The notes: generated by a model from the letters alone, not told the origin. 64,000 bases of DNA from JAHDNZ01 sp036721855 (GCA_036721855.1 DAIMKF010000005.1:1-64000), one strand, 5' to 3'; shown: positions 7,925 to 17,368, counted from the first letter of the stretch. Numbers and translations are program-made.

Positions 7925-9298
7925 TCACCTCTTTTTACAGTAGTCCCATGCTTGAAAAATATTTTCAGCGACGATAAGATTTAGCTGCTCTTTTATTTTA
8001 AGTAAAAAAGTATTATCTAATGCTCTAAAATTCGCTTTGGGCATCAGACAATGGCTAAAACCCATCTGCAAAACTTCCTGGAGTCTTTTCTCCGGTTGAG
8101 TTACCGGTCTAAGTTCCCCTGTAAGACCTACCTCACCAAAAAATGCCCAGTTGTATTTCAGCGCTGTTTCACTTGTACTAGAGGCTACCGCAAGAGCTAT
8201 GCCTAAATCAGCGGCAGGTTCGGTTACACTTAGTCCGCCGACCACATTCACATAGACATCACTGCTGCTTAAAGATAGCCCCAACCGCTTTTCAAGCACT
8301 GCCAGCAAAATGGGAGTGCGATTGCGATCTGTACCGGTAAACTGTCTTCTTGGCGGTCCATAACCATTGGTAACCAAAGCCTGTATCTCACAGAGAATAG
8401 GGCGTGTCCCTTCTAAAACAGGCACAATTGCCGTACCCGGTTCGTCAGTCTTTCGGCCTGATAAAAACAAACGCCCCGGATCTTTGACTTCTTCAAGACC
8501 AGAGCTTTTCATCTCGAAGACACCTAGTTCATCCGTAGCCCCAAAACGATTCTTTTCTCCACACAAAATACGATATAAACTGTGCCTATCCCCGGTAAAA
8601 CTTAAAACAGCATCTACCATATGCATTAAAACCTGAGGCCCTGCAACTGTTCCGGTTTTAGTTACATGGCCAACTAAAAAAACAGGTAGGTCTTTTTCTT
8701 TGGCCAGCCTCATTAAATGGGCCGCTGAATCTCTGATCTGGGTAATGCTTCCGGGAGCCGCTTCTAAAGTGGGCATGTATGCCGTTTGAATTGAATCGAC
8801 AAATACTATTACCGGATCAAGATTATCGATGGCTTCGATCATGCTTAAGATATTATTCTCGGCCAGTAAATAGATCTGGGGATTTAAGGCTCCCAACCTT
8901 TGGGCACGAATTTTAATCTGCTGTAAAGACTCTTCTCCACTTATATAGAGTACTTTCCCCCACTTTAGGGCAAATTCCTTTGCCAATTGTAAAAGTAGGG
9001 TCGATTTGCCTACTCCGGGTTCGCCTGCAATCAAAATGAGTGATCCCGGCACTACACCTCCGCCTAAAACTCGATCCATTTCGCCTATACCCGTCTGATA
9101 TCGATCCTCTTTTTCGGCTACAATATCCACGATTGCAACCGGAGGAGAGCTCCGGCCTAAAACAAAACCTTTGGGAGGAACTGTCTCTTCTTTCATTTCC
9201 ATTGTATTCCAAGCTCCGCAACTATTGCATTTACCTTGCCATTTTAAGCTTTGGGCTCCGCAGTTTTGGCAGATATAGACTGTTTTTTGCTTAGCCAT
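7925..9298 (-). CDS. radA: DNA repair protein RadA
   Basis: RecA-like branch-migration helicase acting in recombination repair. The N-terminal four-cysteine zinc finger is visible (CQNCG near 10 and CNSCGAW near 27). Walker A is GEPGVGKST near residue 93, and the RadA-specific KNRFG motif is present in EKNRFGATDELG. The last about 150 residues form the Lon-protease-like domain (DVYVNVVGGLSVTEPAADLG), which lacks protease function in this family. Length 457 is normal. The ATG has a good ribosome site AAGGGG. It is the first gene of the radA-disA operon. Confidence 0.95.
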   Translation of the reverse strand: MAKQKTVYICQNCGAQSLKWQGKCNSCGAWNTMEMKEETVPPKGFVLGRSSPPVAIVDIVAEKEDRYQTGIGEMDRVLGGGVVPGSLILIAGEPGVGKSTLLLQLAKEFALKWGKVLYISGEESLQQIKIRAQRLGALNPQIYLLAENNILSMIEAIDNLDPVIVFVDSIQTAYMPTLEAAPGSITQIRDSAAHLMRLAKEKDLPVFLVGHVTKTGTVAGPQVLMHMVDAVLSFTGDRHSLYRILCGEKNRFGATDELGVFEMKSSGLEEVKDPGRLFLSGRKTDEPGTAIVPVLEGTRPILCEIQALVTNGYGPPRRQFTGTDRNRTPILLAVLEKRLGLSLSSSDVYVNVVGGLSVTEPAADLGIALAVASSTSETALKYNWAFFGEVGLTGELRPVTQPEKRLQEVLQMGFSHCLMPKANFRALDNTFLLKIKEQLNLIVAENIFQAWDYCKKR

Positions 9299-9723
9299 GT
9301 ATCTCGACCCCTTTTTTAAACTCTGCCAAGATATTTAGTTATTAGGTTTAATAATACCTGCCAAAAATTGCGCCGAATATAAATCTAGTTTGCGTTCATT
9401 CACAGACAAATAGTTTATTGTTACTTGGAAGGAAAGAACCCTATTCCCACATAAAATAAGCGAACTTCACCTGTCAGATCCCAATTTGTACTAGCACCCA
9501 AACACTCAAACTTATGAATTAATATTAACTCTAAGTCCCTCACCATAAACGACAATCTTGCCAACGAGTTGTCCACTATTTTTTCATCGAAGGCTGTCAT
9601 TGACACTACAAGAATTCTGGAAATCTTTCATTTCTCGGATTCGTTTTTTTTATATCCGTAGATTTTAACTCTAACATGCCCGGCTAAAGTAAGATTGCCT
9701 ATGGGATTAGCCGGAGGTATTCT

Positions 9724-9849
9724 AATATATCTAGACGAACCATTAAAGAAACAATAAAGAAACCGAAAAAGCAATTTTCTCTTTTACTGTTGACAGGCCC
9801 AAGACAAATAGGAAAGAGCATTCTTAAAGAAATTACGGACAAAGAGTAG
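9724..9849 (+). pseudogene. remnant of an AAA_14/DUF4143-type ATPase
   Basis: Reading frame 9724-9849 translates to a sequence containing ISRRTIKETIKK and then LLLLTGPRQIGKSILKEI, ending in TAG. This matches the N terminus of the common AAA_14/DUF4143 ATPases, which begin with a short basic helix followed by the P-loop TGPRQVGKT. Here no ATG is left at the expected place and a stop comes 11 codons after the P-loop, so only the first about 40 residues survive. These ATPases are frequently mobile or toxin-antitoxin-like accessory genes; the copy is clearly dead. Confidence 0.6.
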
Positions 9850-9903
9850 GAGAAATTTTTTGCCTTCAAAATAGATCAACGTACTTTTATTTTCAGGGTA
9901 GCT

Positions 9904-9931
9904 AAAAAGCACGCTCTAGGGCGTGCTTTTT
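9904..9931 (-). terminator. intrinsic terminator after clpC
   Basis: AAAAAGCACGC (9904-9914) pairs with GCGTGCTTTTT (9921-9931) around a 6-nt loop. A/T runs on both flanks would allow it to work in either direction; it directly follows the clpC stop codon. Confidence 0.8.
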
Positions 9932-12352
9932 TTAACCCTTTTTGAAGACTATTTTATCTTCTTTTCCATCTACAATAACAGTATCACCTGGTATAAATCT
10001 ACCGGCAAGAAGTTCATCGGCGAGAGAGTTTTCGATCAAACGTTGAATGGCACGTCTAAGAGGTCTTGCTCCAAAGTCAGGATCATAGCCTTCTTTGGCG
10101 ATAATATCTTTAGCAACCGGAGTTCCTTCCAAGTGAATATCTTGCTCAAGTAGTCTCTTTTTTAGTTCGGCAAACATCAGATCCACGATCTGGTTGATGT
10201 GATCTTTGTTTAGAGCATGGAAAACTATAATTTCATCGATACGGTTTAAAAACTCAGGTCTAAAAGTCTTTTTAAGCTCACTGATAACCTTATCTTTCAT
10301 GGATTCATAAGCACTGTGCTCTGTAGGCATAAAGCCTAGACCACCTTGGTTTTTAATATCGCGCGCGCCTACATTTGAAGTCATGATGATGATGGCATTG
10401 CGAAAATCAACTTTGCGACCTTTGCTATCTGAGAGATGACCATCTTCTAGTACCTGCAAGAGGGCGTTGAAAACATCGGGATGGGCTTTTTCAATCTCAT
10501 CAAAAAGCACAACGGAATAAGGTCTTCTGCGTACAGCCTCGGTAAGCTGGCCGCCTTCATCATAACCAATATAGCCAGGAGGCGAACCTATGAGTCTAGA
10601 CACCGTATGACGCTCCTGGTATTCGGACATATCAAGCCTAATCATGGCATCTTCGTCACCAAAAACAGCTTCCGCCAGGGCTCTGGCGAGTTCCGTCTTA
10701 CCTACACCGGTTGGACCAAGGAAGATAAACGATCCTACCGGTCTTTTAGGATCCTTAAGCCCGGAGCGAGCCCGACGTACAGCTTTAGAGACGGCATCAA
10801 TAGCTTCATCTTGTCCGATAACCCTTTTATGAAGTTCATTTTCCAGCTCTAAAAGTTTCTTGCTTTCAGTCTCAGTTAGCTTGTTAACGGGAATACCGGT
10901 CCAACTAGCTACAACGGAGGCAATATCTTCTGCTGTAACCTCGATGGTGGTTAAGCTTCTTTCTTTTTCCAGATCCGACTGATGTTCTTTGAGTTTTTTC
11001 TCTAGTTTCTGTTCTTTATCTCTAAGCTCGGCTGCTTTTTCAAACTCTTCATTTTGAATGGCTGCTTCTTTTTCTCTTTTTAGTTCAGCTATTTGGTCTT
11101 CTATTTCCTTAAGAGGTGGAGGTGTAACCAAGGTAGAGAGTCTTGTTTTGGACGAAGCTTCGTCGATAAGATCGATAGCTTTATCCGGCAGATAACGATC
11201 GGAGATATAACGGGCCGAAAGTTTGGCGGCCGCTTCTAGGGCGGCATCAGTTATCTTCACTCTATGATGTGCTTCATACCGATCTCTTAAACCCTGTAAA
11301 ATTTGAATTGTTTCATCAACACTTGGCTCACCGACCATAATCGGTTGAAATCTGCGCTCTAGGGCCGCATCTTTTTCTATATATTTGCGATATTCATCGA
11401 TGGTTGTAGCACCGATTGTCTGCAACTCACCGCGGGCAAGTGCCGGTTTTAGGATATTGGCTGCATCGATGGCACCTTCAGCTGCTCCGGCTCCGACAAT
11501 AGTGTGGAGTTCGTCGATAAATAAGATTACATTGCCGGCAGCACGAATCTCTTCCATAACCTTTTTAAGACGCTCTTCGAACTGGCCTCTGAATTTTGAA
11601 CCTGCTACAATACTGGCCATATCTAGAGCTACTACCCGTTTGTTTTTTAAACTTTCCGGAACATCAGAGGCAATGATTTTCTGGGCTAAACCTTCTACCA
11701 CAGCTGTTTTACCGACACCAGGCTCACCGATTAATACAGGGTTATTTTTGGTTCGGCGGCTTAGTATTTGGATAACTCTTTGAATCTCCAAATCCCTACC
11801 AATTATTGGATCTAGTTTACCTTCTTCACTCATTTCGGTTAAATCACGGCCGAAAGAATCAAGGGTAGGTGTGTTTTTCGCTCTGGGACGTCTGGGTTCT
11901 TTTTCACCGCTTTCACTTGTTTTAAGCTGGTTAAGAACTTGTTCTCTTAATCTTTCCGGATCAATGCCAAAACTTCTTAAAACATTTATAGCCACACCTT
12001 CGCCTTCTCTTAAAAGGCCCAAAAGAATGTGTTCTGTATCGACATAGGGATAATTCAAAACCCGCGCTTCTTCAAAGGCTAAACTAAGAATAGTCTTTAC
12101 CCTTGCCGTCATAGGCAATTGAGCGATACCGACTCCCTCACCGGTAGGAATTATCTCTTCAATACGTTCTTTAACATCATCTAGTTCTATGCCTGCATTG
12201 CTAAGAACCCTACTGGCTCCTCCGTCTTCGACGAGGATTAGACCAAGAAGTATATGCTCAGTACCTATTACATCATGGCCCATGACACGAGCTTCCTGCT
12301 GTGCTCCGGCTAAAACTCTTTTAGCTTTATCTGTAAAGCGATCAAAAAACAT
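9932..12352 (-). CDS. clpC: ATP-dependent Clp protease ATPase ClpC
   Basis: Class I Hsp100 unfoldase that feeds substrates to ClpP and, in Gram-positives, works with McsB as a phosphoarginine reader. Two N-terminal Clp repeats occupy about 1-145. Walker A of AAA-1 is GEPGVGKTA near 205; the middle domain has the UVR-type stretch (NEEFEKAAELRDKEQKLE) near 425-445; AAA-2 has GPTGVGKTELA near 545. Length 806 is normal. The ATG follows GGGAGGG. It is the last gene of the ctsR-mcsA-mcsB-clpC operon and has a terminator directly after. The partner clpP lies at 47579. Confidence 0.96.
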   Translation of the reverse strand: MFFDRFTDKAKRVLAGAQQEARVMGHDVIGTEHILLGLILVEDGGASRVLSNAGIELDDVKERIEEIIPTGEGVGIAQLPMTARVKTILSLAFEEARVLNYPYVDTEHILLGLLREGEGVAINVLRSFGIDPERLREQVLNQLKTSESGEKEPRRPRAKNTPTLDSFGRDLTEMSEEGKLDPIIGRDLEIQRVIQILSRRTKNNPVLIGEPGVGKTAVVEGLAQKIIASDVPESLKNKRVVALDMASIVAGSKFRGQFEERLKKVMEEIRAAGNVILFIDELHTIVGAGAAEGAIDAANILKPALARGELQTIGATTIDEYRKYIEKDAALERRFQPIMVGEPSVDETIQILQGLRDRYEAHHRVKITDAALEAAAKLSARYISDRYLPDKAIDLIDEASSKTRLSTLVTPPPLKEIEDQIAELKREKEAAIQNEEFEKAAELRDKEQKLEKKLKEHQSDLEKERSLTTIEVTAEDIASVVASWTGIPVNKLTETESKKLLELENELHKRVIGQDEAIDAVSKAVRRARSGLKDPKRPVGSFIFLGPTGVGKTELARALAEAVFGDEDAMIRLDMSEYQERHTVSRLIGSPPGYIGYDEGGQLTEAVRRRPYSVVLFDEIEKAHPDVFNALLQVLEDGHLSDSKGRKVDFRNAIIIMTSNVGARDIKNQGGLGFMPTEHSAYESMKDKVISELKKTFRPEFLNRIDEIIVFHALNKDHINQIVDLMFAELKKRLLEQDIHLEGTPVAKDIIAKEGYDPDFGARPLRRAIQRLIENSLADELLAGRFIPGDTVIVDGKEDKIVFKKG

Positions 12353-12355
12353 CTC

Positions 12356-13399
12356 TTATCCCTCCCTAGCCAATTCTTCCCTGATAACCAAAGCTCTATA
12401 ATAGTCTCTAAGCTCCGGCTCTAAGGTATTACTCATATATTTTTGCAAATGAGCAGGCCTAATTATCTGCATTAAAGCCTGAACAACTGGTTTTAAGTCT
12501 TGGTCGATAAGATCAAGATCAATGCCTAGCCTTACATCACTTAGAAGTGCCAAGGCTTCGTTGGTACTAATAACTCTTGCTTCTTTTAAGATACCTAAAG
12601 AGCGAAAAATCTTGTCTTCGATAAAGTACTGCGACTTTTGTTTTAAAGCTTCTCTGATTTTGCGTTCTTCACCAATAATGTGAGTTACAGCTGTAGCTAA
12701 GTCGTTTAAAAACTCCTCCTCTGTCCTGCCTAGGCTTCTTTGGTTCGAGATCTGGTATAGATTTCCAAGTGCTTCGGTCCCTTCTCCATATATTCCTCTA
12801 ACAACCATTCCTAGTTGGGTAACCGAACTTAAAAGCTGTGGCAGGTTGTTGGTAAGTGTAAGTCCCGGCAGATGAACCATGGCCGAAACTCTAAGCCCTG
12901 TACCCAAATTGGTAGGCCAGGCGGTAAGGTAGCCTAACTGCTCATCATAGGCCATATTTATCACCTTTTCCAAGTCATCATCAATTGAATTGGCCTTTAT
13001 AAGTGCAGTCTTGAGATCCAGTCCCGGGGCAATGGTTTGAATACGTAGATGATCTTCTTCATTGATCATGACACTTGAGCGCTGATCTTTGGATATAGCT
13101 ACCCCTCTGCCCTCCGGAGCAGCGATAATTTGGGGACTTAAAAGATGGCTTTCCATCATATTTTCTCGCTCTAGGGGAGTAATATCCTCGAGTTGTAAGA
13201 AATTAAATTCTTTTTTATTGATAGCCTTTTTAATCTCGTTTCTGATAGTGTTTTTTTCAGGAACACTTGCATGGGCAGGAAATGGCCTTCCTTCCAGATT
13301 TCTGGCCAGTCTAATGCGACTGGAAAGCACAACATCGCCTTCAGGTCCGCTTTCTATCATCCAGGGTGTGATTAAGGCAAAGATATTTTTCTCACTCAC
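12356..13399 (-). CDS. mcsB: protein-arginine kinase McsB
   Basis: Phosphagen-kinase-family enzyme that phosphorylates arginines in proteins, marking them for ClpCP; it also inactivates CtsR. The kinase signature DVVLSSRIRLARNLEGRPF is at the N terminus, and the nucleotide-binding loop is visible in AWPTNLGTGLRVSAMVHL. Length about 347 is typical. The GTG at 13408 overlaps the ribosome site; the GTG at 13399 has GGGGGTG 6 nt upstream and is preferred. It overlaps the end of mcsA by 8 nt, indicating translational coupling with its activator. Confidence 0.94.
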   Translation of the reverse strand: MSEKNIFALITPWMIESGPEGDVVLSSRIRLARNLEGRPFPAHASVPEKNTIRNEIKKAINKKEFNFLQLEDITPLERENMMESHLLSPQIIAAPEGRGVAISKDQRSSVMINEEDHLRIQTIAPGLDLKTALIKANSIDDDLEKVINMAYDEQLGYLTAWPTNLGTGLRVSAMVHLPGLTLTNNLPQLLSSVTQLGMVVRGIYGEGTEALGNLYQISNQRSLGRTEEEFLNDLATAVTHIIGEERKIREALKQKSQYFIEDKIFRSLGILKEARVISTNEALALLSDVRLGIDLDLIDQDLKPVVQALMQIIRPAHLQKYMSNTLEPELRDYYRALVIREELAREG

Positions 13400-13901
13400 C
13401 GGATTCACCCCCGACTTCTTTTTCCAGCTCTCTTATTTTATCTCTAACCTCAGCCGCTTTTTCATATTCTTCTAAAGAGACTAAGTGTTTTAGTTCTTCC
13501 CTTAGATTTTCAAGCTTTCTTTTTACACTGAGTTTACCACCGGCTCTTTTGGGGACCTTACCTCTATGAACGATATCACCTTGAATCCTTTTTAAGATCG
13601 GTCTTAACTCTTCGCGAAACTCCCTATAGCAGGTCGGACAACCCAATTGTCCGCTTTGACGAAATTCCTCAAAAGTAATATTACAGGCTTTACATTTAGA
13701 ACTCATCAAAGTTGGTCTAAGTTCCATGGTGCCAAGGAGAGTTTCAAAAAAGGAGCCCAAAGGATTACTTAAATTAAAGATTTTCAGTTGCCCTGTTTCC
13801 TGGGCACAGTTTTGGCATAAATGTTTTTCTTGGACAACTCCACTTATCACGCTTTTAAAATGAACCGTAGCAGGATTTAAATTGCAACGTTCGCAAAGCA
13901 C
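13392..13901 (-). CDS. mcsA: McsA, activator of the arginine kinase McsB
   Basis: Small zinc-binding partner that activates McsB. Paired CxxC motifs are clear: CERC near residue 3, CQNC near 29, CKAC near 67 and CPTC near 85. A UVR motif follows at the C terminus (LEEYEKAAEVRDKIRELEKEV), similar to that of ClpC. Length 169 is usual. The start is GTG with GGAGG 9-10 nt upstream. It lies between ctsR and mcsB. Confidence 0.92.
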   Translation of the reverse strand: MLCERCNLNPATVHFKSVISGVVQEKHLCQNCAQETGQLKIFNLSNPLGSFFETLLGTMELRPTLMSSKCKACNITFEEFRQSGQLGCPTCYREFREELRPILKRIQGDIVHRGKVPKRAGGKLSVKRKLENLREELKHLVSLEEYEKAAEVRDKIRELEKEVGGESGE

Positions 13902-13907
13902 TGCTTA

Positions 13908-14363
13908 CTACCTCCTTATGTTTTCAATTAAAATAAACAAAGATCTCATTAAAAGTGCCCTCAGATCATCGTTAAGATTATCTTCTTCTTGTTTTAAAAT
14001 TAAACCGATAAGTCTGGCTTCATCTTCTAAGAGCACCTCTTCGGTTAGAAGCAGATCTAAAATGGCCATAGCTTCTTCCCTGGTAACACTTGTCAGCAGT
14101 TTTTCTCTGACTATATCCCAGTCCGGATTAACTGACAGCCTGATAATTCTGATATAACCGCCACCACCTCTTCTGCTTTCCACCAGATAACCTTTTTCCG
14201 GAGTAAAACGGGTTTGCAAGACATAATTAATCTGTGAAGGGACACAACGAAAGGCTTCGGCTAAATCACGTCTTTGGAGCTCAATAAAGTTTTTTTCTGC
14301 CTCTTCCAAAAGCTCTTTAAGGTATTTTTCAATGAAGTCACTTAGACTGGCTATTTCGATCAC
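13908..14363 (-). CDS. ctsR: CtsR, class III heat-shock repressor
   Basis: Winged-helix repressor of the clp regulon in Firmicutes; its glycine-rich wing (SRRGGGGYIRI near 64-74) is the known thermosensor and contacts DNA. The N-terminal helix-turn-helix is at about 25-55, and the C-terminal dimerisation region covers about 80-150. Length 151 is normal. The start is GTG directly beneath a CtsR-type direct repeat, so the operon is very likely autoregulated. Confidence 0.93.
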   Translation of the reverse strand: MIEIASLSDFIEKYLKELLEEAEKNFIELQRRDLAEAFRCVPSQINYVLQTRFTPEKGYLVESRRGGGGYIRIIRLSVNPDWDIVREKLLTSVTREEAMAILDLLLTEEVLLEDEARLIGLILKQEEDNLNDDLRALLMRSLFILIENIRR

Positions 14364-14380
14364 CTGACCTTTCCTGACCT
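14364..14380 (-). promoter_or_regulatory. CtsR operator (tandem heptad)
   Basis: On the minus strand AGGTCAG-GAA-AGGTCAG runs directly up to the ctsR GTG. It matches the CtsR tandem heptad (A/GGTCAAA, 3-nt spacer) except for G in place of A at the sixth or seventh positions. It lies just downstream of the -10 and covers the ribosome-binding region, so repressor binding would block elongation or initiation. Confidence 0.7.
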
Positions 14381-14389
14381 TCCTACTTT

Positions 14390-14418
14390 ATTATAACGCT
14401 AATTATTCTTTCTTGCAA
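14390..14418 (-). promoter_or_regulatory. promoter of the ctsR-clpC operon
   Basis: Minus-strand TTGCAA (complement of 14413-14418), a 17-nt spacer, and TATAAT (complement of 14390-14395). Initiation would fall near 14383, about 20 nt before the ctsR start codon. Confidence 0.65.
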
Positions 14419-14570
14419 CCCCTTATATTACAAGTAAACTTTTCTTTTTTTTATTCCCTTTAATCCTCTCCTTATCTTATTTGACCTTTGCTTGGAAGTT
14501 GAAACCCATTTTATTCTTTTTTTTTACGCAAGACAAAATGCCTCAAAAAAACTCACTGCCAAATAAAAAA

Positions 14571-14603
14571 ACTGCCACGCTAAATTATTGAATGGCAGTT
14601 TTT
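14571..14603. terminator. intrinsic terminator, bidirectional
   Basis: ACTGCCA (14571-14577) pairs with TGGCAGT (14593-14599), with A and T runs on both sides. It follows the stop codon of the flavoprotein gene at 14608 on the minus strand. Confidence 0.7.
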
Positions 14604-14607
14604 TTAT

Positions 14608-15972
14608 TTATTTAGTTAGGATATCTCTGGCAGCAATAACTCCAGAGCAGGAAGCTTGCATTAAACCTCTGGTAATTCCCGCACCGTCACCGATGGCATA
14701 TAATCCTTTAACAGCTGTTTCCAGATTTGGACTAACTTTCACTCTCGAGGAATAAAACTTCACTTCAACACCATATAAAAGGGTGTTTCTGGAATAGACT
14801 CCCGGAGCAACTTTATCTAGAGCTTGAAGCATCTCTAAGATATCGACCAAATGCCTATAGGGGAATACCAAAGAAAGATCACCGGGAGTGGCTTTAACCA
14901 GTGTTTGACGTGTCAGCCCTTTTTTAATCCTATCTTTGGTAGATCGACGTCCATCTAAAAGATCGCCTAATCTTTGCACAATAACCCCGCCTCCGAGAAG
15001 GTTAGCCAGAGTACTAATATATTGCCCATATCTGGTAGGATCCTTAAAAGGCTCGGTAAAGGTCTTGCTGACCAAAACGGCAAAGTTAGTGTTTTCTGTG
15101 GTTTTTTTAGCATGGGTATGTCCGTTTACAGTCACAAGGCCTGAGTTGTTCTCAGCTACAACCTCTCCTCCTGGGCACATACAGAAGGTGCGTACTTTAT
15201 CTTCAAAGGTTTTGGAGTAATAGATATACTTAGATTCAAAGAGATGATCTGTGAGGTGTTCCATGATAACCTTGGGCAGCTCTACTCGCACCCCAATATC
15301 TACGGGATTTATCTGCTTTTCCAAACCCAGATCCGTTGCTTCTTCTGTAAACCACTCATGCCCTTCACGACCTGGAGCTACAATAATTTTAGGTGCATAA
15401 AAGTTTCCCATATCAGTAATAACACCGGTTACGGTTTGATTCTTTGTAGTGATCTTTTTAACGTTAAGGGAAGTTCTAATCTCAACCCCTTGACCTACTA
15501 GGTAGTCTTTCATGGCCTGCAAAACCTGCTGGCTTCTTCCCGTACCCAAATGCCTGATAGGACTATATTCCAAGTGGAGATCGGCCTTGGTGGCATCTCT
15601 GGTAAATTTCTCCAAGAGTTTAGGCTCCACAGAATAGAGCTTTTTGGGAGCCCCAAAGTCCAGGTAGATTTGATCTACTTCCTTTATAAGTCTCATTAAT
15701 TTCTCTTTGCCTACATATTCATCAAGGTGGCCACCTACCTCTGTTGAAAGCGTTAGTTTGCCGTCGGAAAATGCTCCCGCACCTCCCCAGCCACATGTAA
15801 TAGAGCAAGGTTTACACTGTACGCATTGAACCTGCTTTTTTTTCATGGGGCAGCTTCGCTTTATAAGATCGTGACCCTTTTCGATTAAAAGTACTTTGGC
15901 TTTAGCTGCTAATTCCAAAGCTGCAAAGATTCCTGCCGGGCCGCCGCCAACAATAATTACATCGTAGTGCAT
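14608..15972 (-). CDS. FAD-dependent dehydrogenase-like protein (COG2509 type)
   Basis: Cytosolic flavoprotein. The FAD dinucleotide-binding motif VIIVGGGPAGIFAALE is at residues 5-20. A cysteine-rich stretch follows (CPMKKKQVQCVQCKPC, near 41-56) and then the family signature GWGGAGAFSDGKLTLS. The C-terminal FAD contact YAIGDGAGITRGLMQA is near 425. This matches the uncharacterised FAD-dependent dehydrogenases of COG2509, whose substrate is unknown. Length 454 is normal. The ribosome site is GGGAGGAG. The cysteine cluster could hold a metal or Fe-S centre; that is inference. Confidence 0.85.
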   Translation of the reverse strand: MHYDVIIVGGGPAGIFAALELAAKAKVLLIEKGHDLIKRSCPMKKKQVQCVQCKPCSITCGWGGAGAFSDGKLTLSTEVGGHLDEYVGKEKLMRLIKEVDQIYLDFGAPKKLYSVEPKLLEKFTRDATKADLHLEYSPIRHLGTGRSQQVLQAMKDYLVGQGVEIRTSLNVKKITTKNQTVTGVITDMGNFYAPKIIVAPGREGHEWFTEEATDLGLEKQINPVDIGVRVELPKVIMEHLTDHLFESKYIYYSKTFEDKVRTFCMCPGGEVVAENNSGLVTVNGHTHAKKTTENTNFAVLVSKTFTEPFKDPTRYGQYISTLANLLGGGVIVQRLGDLLDGRRSTKDRIKKGLTRQTLVKATPGDLSLVFPYRHLVDILEMLQALDKVAPGVYSRNTLLYGVEVKFYSSRVKVSPNLETAVKGLYAIGDGAGITRGLMQASCSGVIAARDILTK

Positions 15973-16001
15973 CCAAGACTCCTCCCCGAATAAAACCTGA
16001 T

Positions 16002-17366
16002 TTAAAGATTAGCACCCCTTTTAACCAAAGTCTGTCTGAGTTTTACCCCATCAAGCTCCCTGACTGTAAGACCTTCTTTAATTGCTAGGGCTGCCGCCAC
16101 TCCTGCTGCCTGTCCTATAGCATGACAGTTAGGTTGGATGCGAATGGATGATTCGGCAATAAAAGAAGCTGAAATACATCTGCCTGCCACCAGGAGATTG
16201 TCGATCTCAAGAGGTACCAAAGCCCGGTAGGGAATTTCCTGATACTCAGTAGGAGCTAAATTGGAGTGGAAAGCAACTCCGCCACCTTTTTTACTGCTAT
16301 GAATATCAATAGGATAGCGGTTTTTGGCAATACCATCCGGAAACTTCCTGGCCTCTTTGTAGTCATCTTCAGTCAGGTAATACTCACCGCGAACTCTTCT
16401 TGATTCTCTAATGCCAACCATACTGGCTACGGCTACCAGATAGCTGTTTTCAAAGCCTGGGAAGTATTTTTTCAGGAAGTTTAGCAGTCTTTTAATTATT
16501 TGCTTACCTTCAATTTGAGCATTAGTTAAATGATCAACGTTGGTACCATCGGTTTTGCTGCTGATTCTCGGACAATTAAATGAAAGCTCACCGGGTCTGC
16601 CTGGCACACCGAAGATCTGAAAATAATCTCCGTCGGTTTCTTCCAAAACGCCTTCTTTATAAGCTTTTTCAAAATAAGGGGTAAGGGCATTTTTTTTACC
16701 ATTGACATGGGCTGCATGGAAAAACGGTAATTTCTGCCTATATCCTTCAAGCTCCTCTAAGAAATCGGCGAATTTCTCCAGATCAATATTCCCGACACTA
16801 AAACGTAGACTCATAGCCTGATTAACACCAAATTCATCCCCTGATTCAATTGGTGCTTTAGCCCTAAAAGCTACATCTCCATCACCTGTGGCATCGATGA
16901 TGACTTTACCCATTAAAGCTAATCGACCCGACTTTGTCTCCACAATAACTCCGCAGATTGTTTTTTCTGTCATTATTGGTGCACTGAAATATGAATGGTA
17001 CAAGAGTTCTCCACCTGCTTCAAGGTAAAGCTCTTCGAGGGTGAATTTTAACATTTCCCAGTTAAAAATACCCAGGTTTTGGTAGAGTTTGCCACAATCA
17101 CCACTTTTACTCAAACGCTCCATAACTTCCAGGCCAATGCCTGTATTAAGAGGTTTACCATCTACATGATTACTCATTAGAGGCGTAACCAGCGAAGCTG
17201 TAGCCGAGCCTCCCAAAAAACCATGATTCTCAACAATTAATGTTTTCATACCTTCTCTGGCGGCTGCAATTCCGGCAATGGCTCCGGCTGTTCCTCCACC
17301 GACAACAATTACATCCCAACTGCCTTTTACAGGTATTTTACATCCTGCCTCTAAGATAGTTTCCAA
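16002..17366 (-). CDS. FAD-dependent oxidoreductase (FAD_oxidored, PF12831-like)
   Basis: Flavoprotein with the FAD-binding motif VIVVGGGTAGAIAGIAAARE near residue 20 and the C-terminal FAD contact VAGRCISASF near 400. The middle contains the second signature IDATGDGDVAFRA. This is the pattern of PF12831 proteins, which have no single substrate. The start is a TTG with AAGGAGG 6-7 nt upstream. It is only 2 nt after the amidohydrolase gene, so the two form an operon; a joint catabolic step on a cyclic amide or amino-acid-like compound is possible but not shown by the sequence. Confidence 0.82.
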   Translation of the reverse strand: METILEAGCKIPVKGSWDVIVVGGGTAGAIAGIAAAREGMKTLIVENHGFLGGSATASLVTPLMSNHVDGKPLNTGIGLEVMERLSKSGDCGKLYQNLGIFNWEMLKFTLEELYLEAGGELLYHSYFSAPIMTEKTICGVIVETKSGRLALMGKVIIDATGDGDVAFRAKAPIESGDEFGVNQAMSLRFSVGNIDLEKFADFLEELEGYRQKLPFFHAAHVNGKKNALTPYFEKAYKEGVLEETDGDYFQIFGVPGRPGELSFNCPRISSKTDGTNVDHLTNAQIEGKQIIKRLLNFLKKYFPGFENSYLVAVASMVGIRESRRVRGEYYLTEDDYKEARKFPDGIAKNRYPIDIHSSKKGGGVAFHSNLAPTEYQEIPYRALVPLEIDNLLVAGRCISASFIAESSIRIQPNCHAIGQAAGVAAALAIKEGLTVRELDGVKLRQTLVKRGANL

Positions 17367-17368
17367 TC

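Larger units (their letters stand above)
9299..9931. other. 633-base gap between clpC and radA
   Basis: This stretch holds no convincing intact gene. It contains a decayed AAA_14-type ATPase start (9724-9849, plus strand) and the clpC terminator (9904-9931). A 61-codon open frame on the minus strand (9421-9606) has no recognisable family and no clear ribosome site, so I do not call it. Confidence 0.6.

Noticed and set aside
9421..9606. 61-codon frame between clpC and radA
   Set aside because: No ribosome site, no family, located in a gap with decayed sequence.
10481..10852. plus-strand frames opposite clpC, cysS, ispDF and other genes
   Set aside because: They are mirror frames of strongly conserved minus-strand genes and have no ribosome sites.
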